Shown piece after piece: positions 37,011 to 45,753 of a stretch of 64,000 nucleotides of DNA (positions within the stretch are counted from its first letter, which is position 1; every line of letters starts with the position of its first letter). The notes beneath the pieces were generated by a model that saw only the letters and a program-made list of their open reading frames with translations, did not search any database and was not told the DNA's origin. The DNA is from Auraticoccus monumenti (GTDB lineage: Bacteria; Actinomycetota; Actinomycetes; Propionibacteriales; Propionibacteriaceae), in NCBI RefSeq assembly GCF_900101785.1, contig NZ_LT629688.1, forward strand, positions 3,038,001-3,102,000, written 5' to 3'. The position numbers were made by a program, and so were the translations under genes.

Positions 37011-37904
37011 ATGAGCTCTGCAGCTCCCACCCGTACCATCGGCGACCGCGCCCTGGGCGCCGACCAGCCGGTCTACGTCTGCGCCGAGATCGGCATCAAC
37101 CACAACGGCGAGCTGCGGAACGCGATGGCGCTGATCGACGCAGCCGTGGCCGCGGGCTGCGACGCCGTGAAGTTCCAGAAGCGCACCCCCGAGATCGCCA
37201 CCCCGCGCGACCAGTGGGACATCGAGCGCGACACCCCCTGGGGCCGGATGACCTACATCGACTACCGCCACCGGGTGGAGTTCGGCCAGGACGAGTACGC
37301 CCAGATCGACGCCTACTGCAAGCAGCAGGGCATCCACTGGTTCGCCTCCCCCTGGGACGTGCCCTCGGTGGACTTCCTGGAGACGTTCGACGTGCCGACC
37401 TACAAGGTGGCGTCGGCCTCCCTGACCGACGACGAGCTGCTGCGCCGGATGCGCGCCACCGGCAAGACCGTGGTGCTCTCCACCGGCATGTCCACCCCGG
37501 AGCAGATCCGCCACGCGGTGGAGGTGCTGGGCAGCAGCAACATCGTGCTGCTGCACGCCACCAGCACCTACCCGGCCAAGCCGGAGGAGCTGAACCTGCG
37601 GATGATCAACACCCTGGCCGCAGAGTTCCCGAACGTCCCGATCGGCTACTCCGGCCACGAGACCGGTCTGCAGACCACCCTGGCCGCGGTGGCCCTGGGT
37701 GCGGTCTTCGTCGAGCGCCACATCACCCTGGACCGCGCCATGTGGGGCTCGGACCAGGCCGCCTCGGTCGAGCCGCAGGGCCTGGAGCGCCTGGTGCGCG
37801 ACATCCGCGTGATCGAGGCCGCCCGCGGCGACGGCGTCAAGAAGATCTACGAGGGCGAGCTCGCGGCCATGAAGAAGCTGCGTCGCGTCGGCGCCACCGC
37901 CTGA
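37011..37904 (+). CDS. NeuB-family sialic/nonulosonic acid synthase lacking the SAF domain
   Basis: Condenses phosphoenolpyruvate with a hexosamine or hexose derivative to form a nine-carbon 2-keto acid. 297 residues against the usual 340-360. The TIM barrel is complete, with AEIGINHNGEL, VKFQKRTP, STGMSTPEQI, TSTYPAKPEEL, GYSGHE and ERHITLDRAMWGSDQAASVEP, but the C-terminal antifreeze-like SAF domain is absent. ATG 37011 follows GAGAGGAC at normal spacing. The product could be sialic acid, Kdn or a relative; Kdn-containing teichulosonic acids are known in actinobacteria. No neuA or neuC is seen here. Followed by a strong hairpin. Confidence 0.88.
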   Translation: MSSAAPTRTIGDRALGADQPVYVCAEIGINHNGELRNAMALIDAAVAAGCDAVKFQKRTPEIATPRDQWDIERDTPWGRMTYIDYRHRVEFGQDEYAQIDAYCKQQGIHWFASPWDVPSVDFLETFDVPTYKVASASLTDDELLRRMRATGKTVVLSTGMSTPEQIRHAVEVLGSSNIVLLHATSTYPAKPEELNLRMINTLAAEFPNVPIGYSGHETGLQTTLAAVALGAVFVERHITLDRAMWGSDQAASVEPQGLERLVRDIRVIEAARGDGVKKIYEGELAAMKKLRRVGATA

Positions 37905-37923
37905 CCCACCCGCCGACCACCCG

Positions 37924-37961
37924 CCCGTCCGGGCCGCCCGCCGCAGGGCGGTCCGGACGGG
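37924..37961 (+). terminator. Long hairpin between neuB and the next glycan gene
   Basis: 16-bp stem (37924-37939 with 37946-37961, one G-T pair) and a 6-nt loop, 20 bases after the neuB stop. It may terminate or attenuate readthrough into the downstream gene. Confidence 0.65.
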
Positions 37962-37984
37962 CTCGTCGCGCCCGAGAGGATCCC

Positions 37985-38962
37985 GTGCCCGCCAGTGAGA
38001 CCCTGGCCCTCGTCGAGAGCCCGGCCCAGCTCCTCAACGCCGTGGAGTGGCTGTCCGCCAGCCCCGACATGGAGGCGGACGTGGTGGTGCTGGCCCCCCG
38101 CCGGGAGGAGTCGCGGCGCCAGCTCCGGGCCACCATGCAGCTGGTCGCCGGCTCACGCGCCCGGGTCGAGTGGTGCGAGGCGCGCCAGGACGTCCGCGGT
38201 CCCGGACGCCTGCTGGCCGGGCTGGTGCCACGGGTCCGCCGGGCCCGCCGGCTCGTGCTGGGTGACCCGTTCTCCGGGCTGATCCAGTCCCTGCTCACCG
38301 CCTTCACCGGCGACGTCGTGGTGGTCGTCGACGACGGCTCGGCCACCCTCGAGTTCGCCGACCGCATCGCCGCCGGTGAGGCGATGGTGCGCTGGCACGT
38401 CGCCGAGCCGGGCGCGCTGCAGCGCCGGCGGGCGGCCATGACCACCAGCGTGCTCACCTCGCGGCCGCTGGAGCTGTTCACCGCGATGCCCCTGGACGAC
38501 GTCGGGCTGCGCGTCCGGCGCAACCGCTACCGCTGGCTGCGCACCCTGCACCCCGCCCCGCAGGTGGTCGACGGGGCGGTGCTGGTGGGCAGCTCGCTGG
38601 TCGAGACGGGGGTGGTGGCCCGGCAGCCCTACCTGGAGGCGGTGGCCCGGCTGGCCGAGGAGGAGGGCCTGCGGCGCTACCTCGCCCACCGCCGCGAGGA
38701 CGAGACCAAGCTGGGGGTGGTCGCCGACCTGGGTCTGGAGGTTCAGCGGCTCTCGCTGCCGCTGGAGGTCGAGCTGGCCGCCGGCCCGGTGGAGCGGCTG
38801 GTGCTGAGCTTCCCCTCCACGGTCCTGGTCACCCTGCCGATCGTGCTCGAGGGCACCGGGGTCGAGGTGCGGTCCCTGCCGGTGCCGCCGGGGTGGCTGC
38901 GCCCGGGCGCCGGGAACGCCGCCCTGGAGTTCCTCGACCGGGTCGCGCGCCGCGGTCACTGA
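37985..38962 (+). CDS. Sialyltransferase/polysialyltransferase-like protein
   Basis: 325-residue soluble protein resembling bacterial sialyltransferase families (PF07388/GT52 type). N-terminal LALVESPAQLLNAVEWL is the characteristic opening strand-helix. LVLGDPFSGLIQSLL leads to VVVVDDGSATLEFA, which contains the D/E-D/E-G motif of bacterial sialyltransferases. YLAHRREDETKL sits where families have a conserved His-containing loop, but the HP dipeptide is not obvious. GTG 37985 is preceded by GAGAGGA. It is the second sialyltransferase-like protein in this four-gene module. Donor specificity is unknown. Confidence 0.7.
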   Translation: MPASETLALVESPAQLLNAVEWLSASPDMEADVVVLAPRREESRRQLRATMQLVAGSRARVEWCEARQDVRGPGRLLAGLVPRVRRARRLVLGDPFSGLIQSLLTAFTGDVVVVVDDGSATLEFADRIAAGEAMVRWHVAEPGALQRRRAAMTTSVLTSRPLELFTAMPLDDVGLRVRRNRYRWLRTLHPAPQVVDGAVLVGSSLVETGVVARQPYLEAVARLAEEEGLRRYLAHRREDETKLGVVADLGLEVQRLSLPLEVELAAGPVERLVLSFPSTVLVTLPIVLEGTGVEVRSLPVPPGWLRPGAGNAALEFLDRVARRGH

Positions 38963-39023
38963 CCGCCCAGGCCGGCTCCCGAAGCCCCCGGTCGTCGAGG
39001 TGCGGGAGGCGACGGGGCCCGGA

Positions 39024-39029
39024 TAGGGT
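39024..39029 (+). promoter_or_regulatory. -10 box (TAGGGT) for priA
   Basis: TAGGGT ends 6 nt before GTG 39036, which has no ribosome site: probable leaderless start. It gives priA its own promoter, separate from hisDCBH. Confidence 0.5.
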
Positions 39030-39035
39030 CGGCGG

Positions 39036-39824
39036 GTGCACCCGAGTACCCCCAGCCCGACCGCCCTCCAGCTGCTCCCCGCCGTCGACGTGATCGACGG
39101 CTCGGCCGTCCAGCTCGTGCAGGGCGTGGCCGGTACGGAGAAGACCTTCGGAGACCCGGTCGCCGCCGCCCAGCGGTGGCAGCGGGAGGGGGCCGGGTGG
39201 CTGCACCTGGTCGACCTCGACGCCGCCTTCGGCCGCGGCAGCAACGCCGCGGTGCTGGCCGACGTGGTGGCGGCGGTCGACCTCCAGGTGGAGCTCTCCG
39301 GTGGCATCCGCGACGCCGCCAGCCTCGAGCGGGCCCTGGCCACCGGCTGCCGCCGGGTCAACATCGGCACCGCCGCCCTGGAGCAGCCCGAGTGGGTGGC
39401 CGAGGTGATCGCCGAGCACGGGGACCGGATCGCGGTCGGGCTGGACGTCCGCGGCACCCGGCTGGCCGCCCGCGGCTGGACCCGCGAGGGCGGGGAGCTG
39501 GCGGAGACGCTGGAGCGCCTCGACGCGGCCGGCTGCGCCCGCTACGTGGTCACCGACGTGGCCTCCGACGGCATGCTGGCCGGGCCCAACCTGGAGCTGC
39601 TGCGCACGGTCTGCGCCCGCACCGACGCTCCGGTGGTCGCCTCCGGCGGGGTCACCACGCTGGAGGACGTCGCGCGGCTGCACGGGCTGGTCGGCGAGGG
39701 CGTCGAGGGGGCCATCATCGGCACCGCCCTCTACGTCGGCTCGCTCCGGCTGCCCGAGGCCCTGCGGGTGGCCGCCGGGGAGCACCCCGACGACGTCCGC
39801 CCCGACGAGGGGGACCGCTCGTGA
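39036..39824 (+). CDS. priA: PriA: bifunctional HisA/TrpF isomerase
   Basis: (beta-alpha)8 isomerase. In actinobacteria PriA acts on both ProFAR (His pathway) and phosphoribosyl anthranilate (Trp pathway). 262 residues. Catalytic Asp residues lie in [18 protein letters not shown] and [38 protein letters not shown] and [12 protein letters not shown] follow the actinobacterial PriA pattern closely, and ARGWTREGG is the PriA-type loop carrying Arg-Gly-Trp. The absence of trpF beside trpC supports dual function here. It overlaps the FAR gene by 4 bases. Actual dual activity is inferred from family and context. Confidence 0.93.
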   Translation: MHPSTPSPTALQLLPAVDVIDGSAVQLVQGVAGTEKTFGDPVAAAQRWQREGAGWLHLVDLDAAFGRGSNAAVLADVVAAVDLQVELSGGIRDAASLERALATGCRRVNIGTAALEQPEWVAEVIAEHGDRIAVGLDVRGTRLAARGWTREGGELAETLERLDAAGCARYVVTDVASDGMLAGPNLELLRTVCARTDAPVVASGGVTTLEDVARLHGLVGEGVEGAIIGTALYVGSLRLPEALRVAAGEHPDDVRPDEGDRS

Positions 39825-42190
39825 GCGCTCCGGCCAGCGCCTTCCGCCGGCTCCAGGGCCAGGCTCCCGGCCGTGGCACCGGACCGCTGCTGGACGGCCG
39901 GCTGAGGGACCTGCTGGCCGGCAAGGTGATCGTGATGACCGGCGTCACCGGCTTCATCGGCGAGCAGATCCTGTGGAAGGTGCTCACCGAGCTGCCCGGC
40001 ACCACCCCCGCGGTGCTGGTCCGCCGCAAGGGCTCGACCCCGGCCCGGGACCGGGTGGTCGCCCTGCTGAAGAAGAAGATCTTCACCGAGCTGCGCGAGG
40101 CCGCCGGCGGGGCCGAGGAGCTGCTGGAGGCCCGGGTCCGGGTGATCGAGGGCGACCTGCCCAACGTCCCGGCCCTGCCCGCCGACCTCGACGTGGTGCT
40201 GCACTGCGCCGGGGACGTCTCCTTCGACCCGCCGATCGACCAGGCCTTCCGCACCAACACCATCGGCACCCGCGCGCTGATGGAGCAGATGCTGGCCGCG
40301 GTCACCGGGCCCGACGGGGAGCGCACCAAGGTCCCGCACTACGTGCACATCTCCACCGCCTACACCGCCGGCCGGCGCCGCGGGGCGATCCGCGAGGCCG
40401 CCCACGAGCACGACGTGGACCCGCAGGCCGAGACCGAGGCCGGGCTGGCCATGCTGGAGCTGGTCGAGGCCCAGTCCCGGACGTCGGAGCAGCTGACCCG
40501 GCTGCGCAAGGAGGCCGAGCGGGTGCACCGCCAGGCCGGCTACCTTACCACCGCCGCCGACACCGAGCGGCGACGCAAGGAGTGGGTGCAGAAGAAGCTG
40601 GTCGAGGCGGGCACCGAGCGGGCCCGGTCGCTGGGCTGGACCGACGTCTACACCTTCACCAAGGCGCTGGGGGAGAAGGTCGTCGCCGAGGTCGGCAAGG
40701 ACATCCGCGTCTCCGTCGTGCGCCCGGCCATCGTGGAGTCGTCCTGGAAGCACCCCTACCCGGGGTGGATCGAGGGCTTCAAGATGGCCGAGCCGCTGAT
40801 CCTGGCCTACGGCAAGGGCCAGCTGCCGGAGTTCCCGGCCTCCCCGGACTCGGTGGTCGACATCGTGCCCTGCGACTTCGTGGTGAACGCCATCGTCGCG
40901 GTCTGCGCCACCGAGCCCGAGATCGGCGAGCCGGTCTACTACCACTCCAACTCCGGGGCCCGGAACCCGCTGAACTTCCGCGACCTCTACGGCTACATCC
41001 GCGACTACTTCCTGGCCCACCCCTTCGAGGGCGGGGCGCGGGGGGCCGCGGCGCTGCCGGAGTGGCACTTCCCCGGGGCGGCCTCGGTGGAGCGGCTGCT
41101 GTTCACCTCCGAGCGGGCGGCCTCGCTGGCCGACCGGGCGATCTCGCTGGCCCCGCGCTCCAAGACCACCCGCCGGATGGCCCAGGAGCTGGACCGCACC
41201 ACCAAGGAGCTCAGCTTCCTGCGGCGCTACCTGTCGCTCTACAACGAGTACGGCCAGTCCGAGCTGCACTTCGTCGACGACAACACCCTGGCGCTGCACC
41301 GCAGCCTGCACCCCGAGGACGTCGACGCCTTCGCCTTCGACTCCACCGCCTACGACTGGCGCACCTACCTGCAGGACGTGCACTGCCCGGCGGTCACCGA
41401 GCCGGTGCGCCGGATGGACGCCGTCCGCCGCCGCCGTGGGCAGCGTCCCCGCACCTACCGCGACCTCAGCCGTCCGGAGGAGGCGCCGGAGAAGGTGCTG
41501 GCCGCCTTCGACCTCGACGGCACCGTGATGTCGGGCAACGTGGTGGAGACCTACCTCTGGGCCCGGCTGCCCGAGCTCGGCGCGGTCTCGCGGGTGCGCG
41601 AGGTGGCCGACGTGGTGCGCCGGCTGCCGCTGTGGCTGCGGGCCGAGCGGCGTGACCGCGGCACCTTCCTGCGCTCGGTCTACCGCCGCTACGCCGGCGC
41701 GGACCTGGCGGCGCTGGAGGAGTTCGTCGACACCGCGATGGCGCCGTCCATCCTGGAGCGGGTGTCCCCGGACGCCGTCCGCCGGTTGCGCGAGCACCGC
41801 GCGGCCGGGCACACCACGGTGCTGATCACCGGGGCCATCCGGCCGCTGACCCGGCCGCTGGAGCCGCTGTTCGACGTCATCGTGGCCGCCGACCTGGCCA
41901 CCGACGCGGCCGGACGCTGCACCGGCTTCCTCTCCGGGCCGCCGATGGTGGGGGAGTCCCGGGCGGCCTGGCTGCGCCACTACGCGGCGCTGAACGACGT
42001 CGACCTGGCCCGGAGCCACGCCTACGCCGACTCCCACGTCGACCTGCCGATGCTCTCCACGGTGGGCAACCCGGTGGTGGTGAGCCCCGACGTCGCCCTG
42101 ATGCGTGCGGCCACCAGCCAGCAGTGGTCGGTCGTGGAGTGGCGGGCCAGCGCGCAGCAGCCGCGCTGGAGCCTCCCGAGCCGCTCATGA
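39821..42190 (+). CDS. Fatty acyl-CoA reductase fused to a HAD-IB phosphatase domain
   Basis: 789-residue two-domain protein. Residues about 30-510 form an extended SDR of the fatty acyl-CoA reductase type: TGVTGFIG (residues 40-47) binds NADPH, Tyr277 and Lys281 (YTFTK) are the catalytic pair, and the C-terminal helical 'sterile' region follows. A charged helical insertion precedes Tyr277. Residues about 555-789 are a HAD-IB phosphatase with nucleophile Asp564 in FDLDGT and motif VLITGAIRP. Such fusions suggest release of a fatty alcohol or dephosphorylation of a lyso-phospholipid. GTG 39821 overlaps priA by 4 bases. Pathway unknown. Confidence 0.88.
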   Translation: MSAPASAFRRLQGQAPGRGTGPLLDGRLRDLLAGKVIVMTGVTGFIGEQILWKVLTELPGTTPAVLVRRKGSTPARDRVVALLKKKIFTELREAAGGAEELLEARVRVIEGDLPNVPALPADLDVVLHCAGDVSFDPPIDQAFRTNTIGTRALMEQMLAAVTGPDGERTKVPHYVHISTAYTAGRRRGAIREAAHEHDVDPQAETEAGLAMLELVEAQSRTSEQLTRLRKEAERVHRQAGYLTTAADTERRRKEWVQKKLVEAGTERARSLGWTDVYTFTKALGEKVVAEVGKDIRVSVVRPAIVESSWKHPYPGWIEGFKMAEPLILAYGKGQLPEFPASPDSVVDIVPCDFVVNAIVAVCATEPEIGEPVYYHSNSGARNPLNFRDLYGYIRDYFLAHPFEGGARGAAALPEWHFPGAASVERLLFTSERAASLADRAISLAPRSKTTRRMAQELDRTTKELSFLRRYLSLYNEYGQSELHFVDDNTLALHRSLHPEDVDAFAFDSTAYDWRTYLQDVHCPAVTEPVRRMDAVRRRRGQRPRTYRDLSRPEEAPEKVLAAFDLDGTVMSGNVVETYLWARLPELGAVSRVREVADVVRRLPLWLRAERRDRGTFLRSVYRRYAGADLAALEEFVDTAMAPSILERVSPDAVRRLREHRAAGHTTVLITGAIRPLTRPLEPLFDVIVAADLATDAAGRCTGFLSGPPMVGESRAAWLRHYAALNDVDLARSHAYADSHVDLPMLSTVGNPVVVSPDVALMRAATSQQWSVVEWRASAQQPRWSLPSRS

Positions 42191-42260
42191 CCCCCGCACC
42201 GACCGTCCCCGTCTCCCGAACCACCGCTCGCAGCCGCGAGCACGAGAAAGCGAGGGCCTG

Positions 42261-43775
42261 ATGGCTCGCCCGGGCTTCGTCCTGACCGTCGACGACCGCA
42301 CGCCGCCGCTGCTGGTCCCCGAGGGGGACGGCCTGCGTCTGCAGTCCTTCCCGGTGGGCACCGAGGTGGTCTACCCCGCCGACACCTCCGGGCGCCGCAC
42401 CGACCCCGGCACCGCGATCGCCACCGCCCTGGAGCAGGGGCTGGACACCGGCTCGCTGGCCGAGCGGCTGCAGCCGGGTCAGCGCCTCACCATCACCGTG
42501 ACCGGTCTGCAGGAGGCCCCCGGGCACGGGGTCGACCCCCGCCGCCGGGTCGTGGAGCAGGTGCTCGAGCTGGCGGCCCGCGCCGGGGTGGACGACGTCG
42601 TGGTGCTGGTGGCCAACGGCGTCGGCCCGCGCCCCACCGACCGCCAGCTGACCGAGCTGCTCGGGGAGCGCGTGGTCCGCTCCTTCCTGGCCGACGGCCG
42701 ACTGCGCAGCCACGACGCCCTCGACCGCTCCCGCCTGCGCGAGCTGGTGCCCGGGGTCGAGCTCGACGCCCGGGTGGTGGAGTCCGACCTCGTCGTCGAC
42801 GTCTCCGTGGCCCGGCAGCGCGCCGACGACCCCGGCCGCACCCTGCTGGAGAACGTCTCCGCCCTGCCCACCCAGCGCCGTCTGCGCGGCCGCGACGCCG
42901 CCGCCGAGGAGGTGGCCGCGGACGTGGTTGCCGCCGTGGCCGCGCTGCCGCTGGTCAGCGTGGTGCTGGTCCTGGACCAGGTCAGCCACCCGCCCGCGCT
43001 GGAGTTCCTGGGGCGCCGGGAGTGGGAGTGGAAGCTCCGCGACCGGCTCGCCTGGTTCGGGCTGCGTCGCCTGGCCGACCTCAGCACCGACCAGGCCCGC
43101 ACCCTGCTCCAGGCCCCGGCCGACCGCGGTCTGGTGGCGGTCGCGCAGGGCTCGTCCGCCGCCGCCGGGGAGTGGGCCCGCGCCCGGCTCGCCGAGCAGG
43201 AGCAGGTGCGGGTCACCGGGCAGGCCGACGTCCTGGTCACCGGCGTCCCGCACCGCACCCCGTTCAACCCCGGTGCGGCGGTCGACCCGCTGGTGGCGGC
43301 CTGGTCCGCGCTGGCCGGCGGGCTCGGGGCCACCACCGGTCGCCCCGCGGTCCGGCCCGGGGGCGCGGTGATCGCCTTCCACCCGCTGACCCCGTCCTTC
43401 TCCGCCCGGGTGCACCCGGCCTCGGCGGACTTCTACGCCGACGTGCTCGGGGTCACCACCGACCCGGCCGAGGTGGCCGGGCACGAGGACCGCTTCGCCG
43501 AGGACGAGTGGTACGCCAGCCTGTACCGCCACCACCACGCCCACGCCGGTGTGCTGCCCTTCCAGCTCTGGTACGAGCTGGCCGCCGCCCGCGCCGGCGT
43601 CGGCGAGGTCGTCTGGGTGGGCGCCGACCGCGCGGTGGCGGCCCGGCTCGGCTTCCGGGCGGCCACCACCCTGGCCGACGCGCTGGAGATCGTCTCCGAC
43701 TCCGTCGGGCGCACCCCGACCATCCGCCACCTGCACACCCCGCCGGGGCTGGTCACCGACGTGGTGGGTGGCTGA
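42261..43775 (+). CDS. LarA-like (DUF2088) protein without the canonical nickel-pincer site
   Basis: 504 residues. The N-terminal half follows the lactate racemase N-terminal domain layout (DDVVVLVANGVGPRPTDRQL, then RSHDALDRSRL, then VVESDLVVDVSV). The canonical GTHRP motif is GVGPRP here, and the pH..GYSGGxK segment that carries the cofactor-bearing lysine is missing. The only lysine in the whole protein is Lys258 in WEWKLRD. A His cluster HHHAH (424-428) sits in the C-terminal half. ATG 42261 is preceded by GAGGG. Located between the FAR-HAD and PlsC genes. Lactate racemization is unlikely; the real function is unknown. Confidence 0.7.
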   Translation: MARPGFVLTVDDRTPPLLVPEGDGLRLQSFPVGTEVVYPADTSGRRTDPGTAIATALEQGLDTGSLAERLQPGQRLTITVTGLQEAPGHGVDPRRRVVEQVLELAARAGVDDVVVLVANGVGPRPTDRQLTELLGERVVRSFLADGRLRSHDALDRSRLRELVPGVELDARVVESDLVVDVSVARQRADDPGRTLLENVSALPTQRRLRGRDAAAEEVAADVVAAVAALPLVSVVLVLDQVSHPPALEFLGRREWEWKLRDRLAWFGLRRLADLSTDQARTLLQAPADRGLVAVAQGSSAAAGEWARARLAEQEQVRVTGQADVLVTGVPHRTPFNPGAAVDPLVAAWSALAGGLGATTGRPAVRPGGAVIAFHPLTPSFSARVHPASADFYADVLGVTTDPAEVAGHEDRFAEDEWYASLYRHHHAHAGVLPFQLWYELAAARAGVGEVVWVGADRAVAARLGFRAATTLADALEIVSDSVGRTPTIRHLHTPPGLVTDVVGG

Positions 43776-43776
43776 G

Positions 43777-44640
43777 GTGGCCACCCCTCGCACCCTGCCG
43801 ACCTGGGCCACCCCCGCCTCGCGGGCCAGCGTGCTCCGGCGTCTCCGCACCGTCCGCGGCGACCTGGACGCCGTCCGCCGCGCGTCCTGGCCCACGCCCC
43901 CGGCTGACGCGCCCGCGCCGGTGCGCCGTCCCGGTGAGGTCGCCGGCGGGGGCCTGGCGGAGTGGCGCCACGCCACCCTGGACCGGCCGGTGGCCGCCGC
44001 CGGCACCTCGTTGGAGGTCACGGGGGCGGAGCAGCTGCTGGTGCCGGGCCGCTGGCTCCTGGTGGCCAACCACCAGCACCCCCGGGACACCGAGCTGGTG
44101 CTGGCCGCGCTCCCGCAGCGGCTGTCGGTCTCGACCCGCGTGCTGGCCCCGGCGGCCCTCCGCGCCGCCGCCCGGCTCCCGCGCTGGTTGGGTCCGGTGA
44201 CCTCGGCGGGCGCCGAGGCGCTGCTGGTGTTCGGCGACGGCCGTCCCAGTCCGGACGGCACCGTCGGCGACTTCGACCCCGCGGTGGGCACCCTGGCCCG
44301 GCGCACCGGCGCCACCGTGGTCCCCGTCGCGGTGCGCGGCAGCTTCGCCCTGCCCGCCCGGCGACCCGGCCCCGCCGACCTGCTGGAGGACGGCGGCCTG
44401 CGGGTCGCGGTCCGCTTCGGCACCCCGCTGACCGAGCTGGAGGGCACCGACCAGGAGGTCGCCGAGCGCGTCCGCGACCGCGTCCGTGCGCTCCTGGACG
44501 AGGACGCCCGGACCTGGTGGGAGCACCTCACCGACCCGGCCGCCGAGCCCGTCCCGACCGCGTCCTGGCGGCGGGTCTGGTCCGCGACGGCACCGGCCAC
44601 CGAGGGTGGCTCCGGGACGCGTCGGCGGATCTGGCGATAG
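43777..44640 (+). CDS. PlsC-like lysophosphatidic acid acyltransferase
   Basis: 287-residue acyltransferase. The catalytic HX4D motif is complete (His99 to Asp104 in NHQHPRD), preceded by a hydrophobic strand LLVANH. The block III region usually reading FPEGTRS is VFGDGRPSPDGTVG, so glycerol-phosphate contacts may differ. No obvious transmembrane helix; attachment would be peripheral. GTG 43777 follows the LarA-like stop by one base; GTG 43768 is also in frame. The role would be to acylate a lyso-lipid or a related alcohol, in the same pathway as the FAR-HAD protein. Substrate inferred only. Confidence 0.82.
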   Translation: MATPRTLPTWATPASRASVLRRLRTVRGDLDAVRRASWPTPPADAPAPVRRPGEVAGGGLAEWRHATLDRPVAAAGTSLEVTGAEQLLVPGRWLLVANHQHPRDTELVLAALPQRLSVSTRVLAPAALRAAARLPRWLGPVTSAGAEALLVFGDGRPSPDGTVGDFDPAVGTLARRTGATVVPVAVRGSFALPARRPGPADLLEDGGLRVAVRFGTPLTELEGTDQEVAERVRDRVRALLDEDARTWWEHLTDPAAEPVPTASWRRVWSATAPATEGGSGTRRRIWR

Positions 44641-44700
44641 GTTGGTCGTCCGTCCGGTGACACGGGTCCCCGGGCGCGACGACGACGAAGGGGTCGGTCC

Positions 44701-45708
44701 GTGGGGCACGCGCTGGACGAGGTGACACCGTTGCGGTGGCGCCCGGTGGGGCCCGAGGACGTGGCCGTGGTGCACGAGCTGCTGGCCGAGATCGAGCGCC
44801 ACGACGACCCGGCGGAGCGGCACACCGTGGAGGAGCTGCAGGCCAACCTCCCGGCCAGCTGCGGTGACGCCGCCTCCCACACCGTGCTGGGCTTCGACGG
44901 CGGGTCGGCGGTCGCGCTGGGCTGGAACATCCTGACCGACTCCCGCCCGGGCTACCACCAGGTCTTCCTCTCCGGTGGCGTCCACCCGAGCTGGCGCCAG
45001 CTGGGCATCGGGCGCCGGCTCCTGGCCTGGCAGATCCGGCAGGCGGGCAGCCACGTCTCCCGGCGCCACGGTGACGGGCAGTGCCTGGTGGTGGCCCACT
45101 CCGACGAGAAGTCCACCGGCCGCCTCGGTCTGTACCGGCGGCTGGGGCTGGTGCCGGTGCGGCGCCACCTGGACCTGTTCCGCGCCCTGTCCGACGACCT
45201 CCCGCCGCTGGTGGTGCCGCCGGAGGTGGAGCTGGTCCCCTGGAGCGCCGAGCGGTCCGAGGACGTCCGGGCCGCCCACAACGACGCCTTCGCCGACGTG
45301 TACCGGGCCCGTCCGGTGACGACGCAGGAGTGGGACGCCTGGCGGCACCGCCCGACCGCGCGCCCGGAGTGGTCCTGGCTGGCGGTCGAGACCGCCGGCA
45401 GGGAGGTCGTCGGGTACGCGATCAGCTCCGGGGACCCCTCGGAGTGGGAGGCGCAGGGGTTCAGCCAGGGCTGGACGGAGTGGCTGGGGGTGCGGCGGAG
45501 CTGGCGACGGCGCGGTCTGGCCCGGGCGCTGCTGGTCCGGTCGATGCGCTCCTTCGCCGACGCCGGGCTGCAGGCGGCCGGGCTCGGGGTGGACACGCTG
45601 CGGGTCGGTGGCCCGCTGGAGCCCTACCACTCGCTGGGCTACCGGGTCGCGGACAGCGTGATCCGGCACGAGGTCGCCGTGGCCGACGGGACCGGTCCGG
45701 CGTCCTGA
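44701..45708 (+). CDS. Tandem GNAT acetyltransferase (MshD-like arrangement)
   Basis: 335 residues with two GNAT domains. The first (about 10-165) has the acetyl-CoA loop in QLGIGRRLL; the second (about 175-325) has RRRGLARALL. This two-domain layout is shared with mycothiol synthase MshD, but the MshD identity is not proven and many actinobacterial tandem GNATs act on other amines. GTG 44701 is preceded by GAAGGGG. It lies 60 bases after the PlsC-like gene on the same strand and may share its transcript. No membrane segment. Function unresolved beyond acetyl transfer. Confidence 0.75.
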   Translation: MGHALDEVTPLRWRPVGPEDVAVVHELLAEIERHDDPAERHTVEELQANLPASCGDAASHTVLGFDGGSAVALGWNILTDSRPGYHQVFLSGGVHPSWRQLGIGRRLLAWQIRQAGSHVSRRHGDGQCLVVAHSDEKSTGRLGLYRRLGLVPVRRHLDLFRALSDDLPPLVVPPEVELVPWSAERSEDVRAAHNDAFADVYRARPVTTQEWDAWRHRPTARPEWSWLAVETAGREVVGYAISSGDPSEWEAQGFSQGWTEWLGVRRSWRRRGLARALLVRSMRSFADAGLQAAGLGVDTLRVGGPLEPYHSLGYRVADSVIRHEVAVADGTGPAS

Positions 45709-45739
45709 GCGGCACGTCCTGGGCGTCGGGGCGGCGTTG

Positions 45740-45745
45740 TAGCCT
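45740..45745 (+). promoter_or_regulatory. -10 box (TAGCCT) for yebC
   Basis: TAGCCT ends 8 nt before ATG 45754; no ribosome site in between, so a leaderless transcript is likely. Confidence 0.45.
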
Positions 45746-45753
45746 TGACTGCT

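Noticed and set aside
39731-42037. 768-residue open frame opposite the FAR-HAD gene
   Set aside because: Val/Gly/Leu/His-rich translation with no domains; the plus strand has intact catalytic motifs.
42261-43775. Functional nickel-dependent lactate racemase
   Set aside because: The GTHR motif and the cofactor lysine segment are missing, and the only lysine is Lys258.
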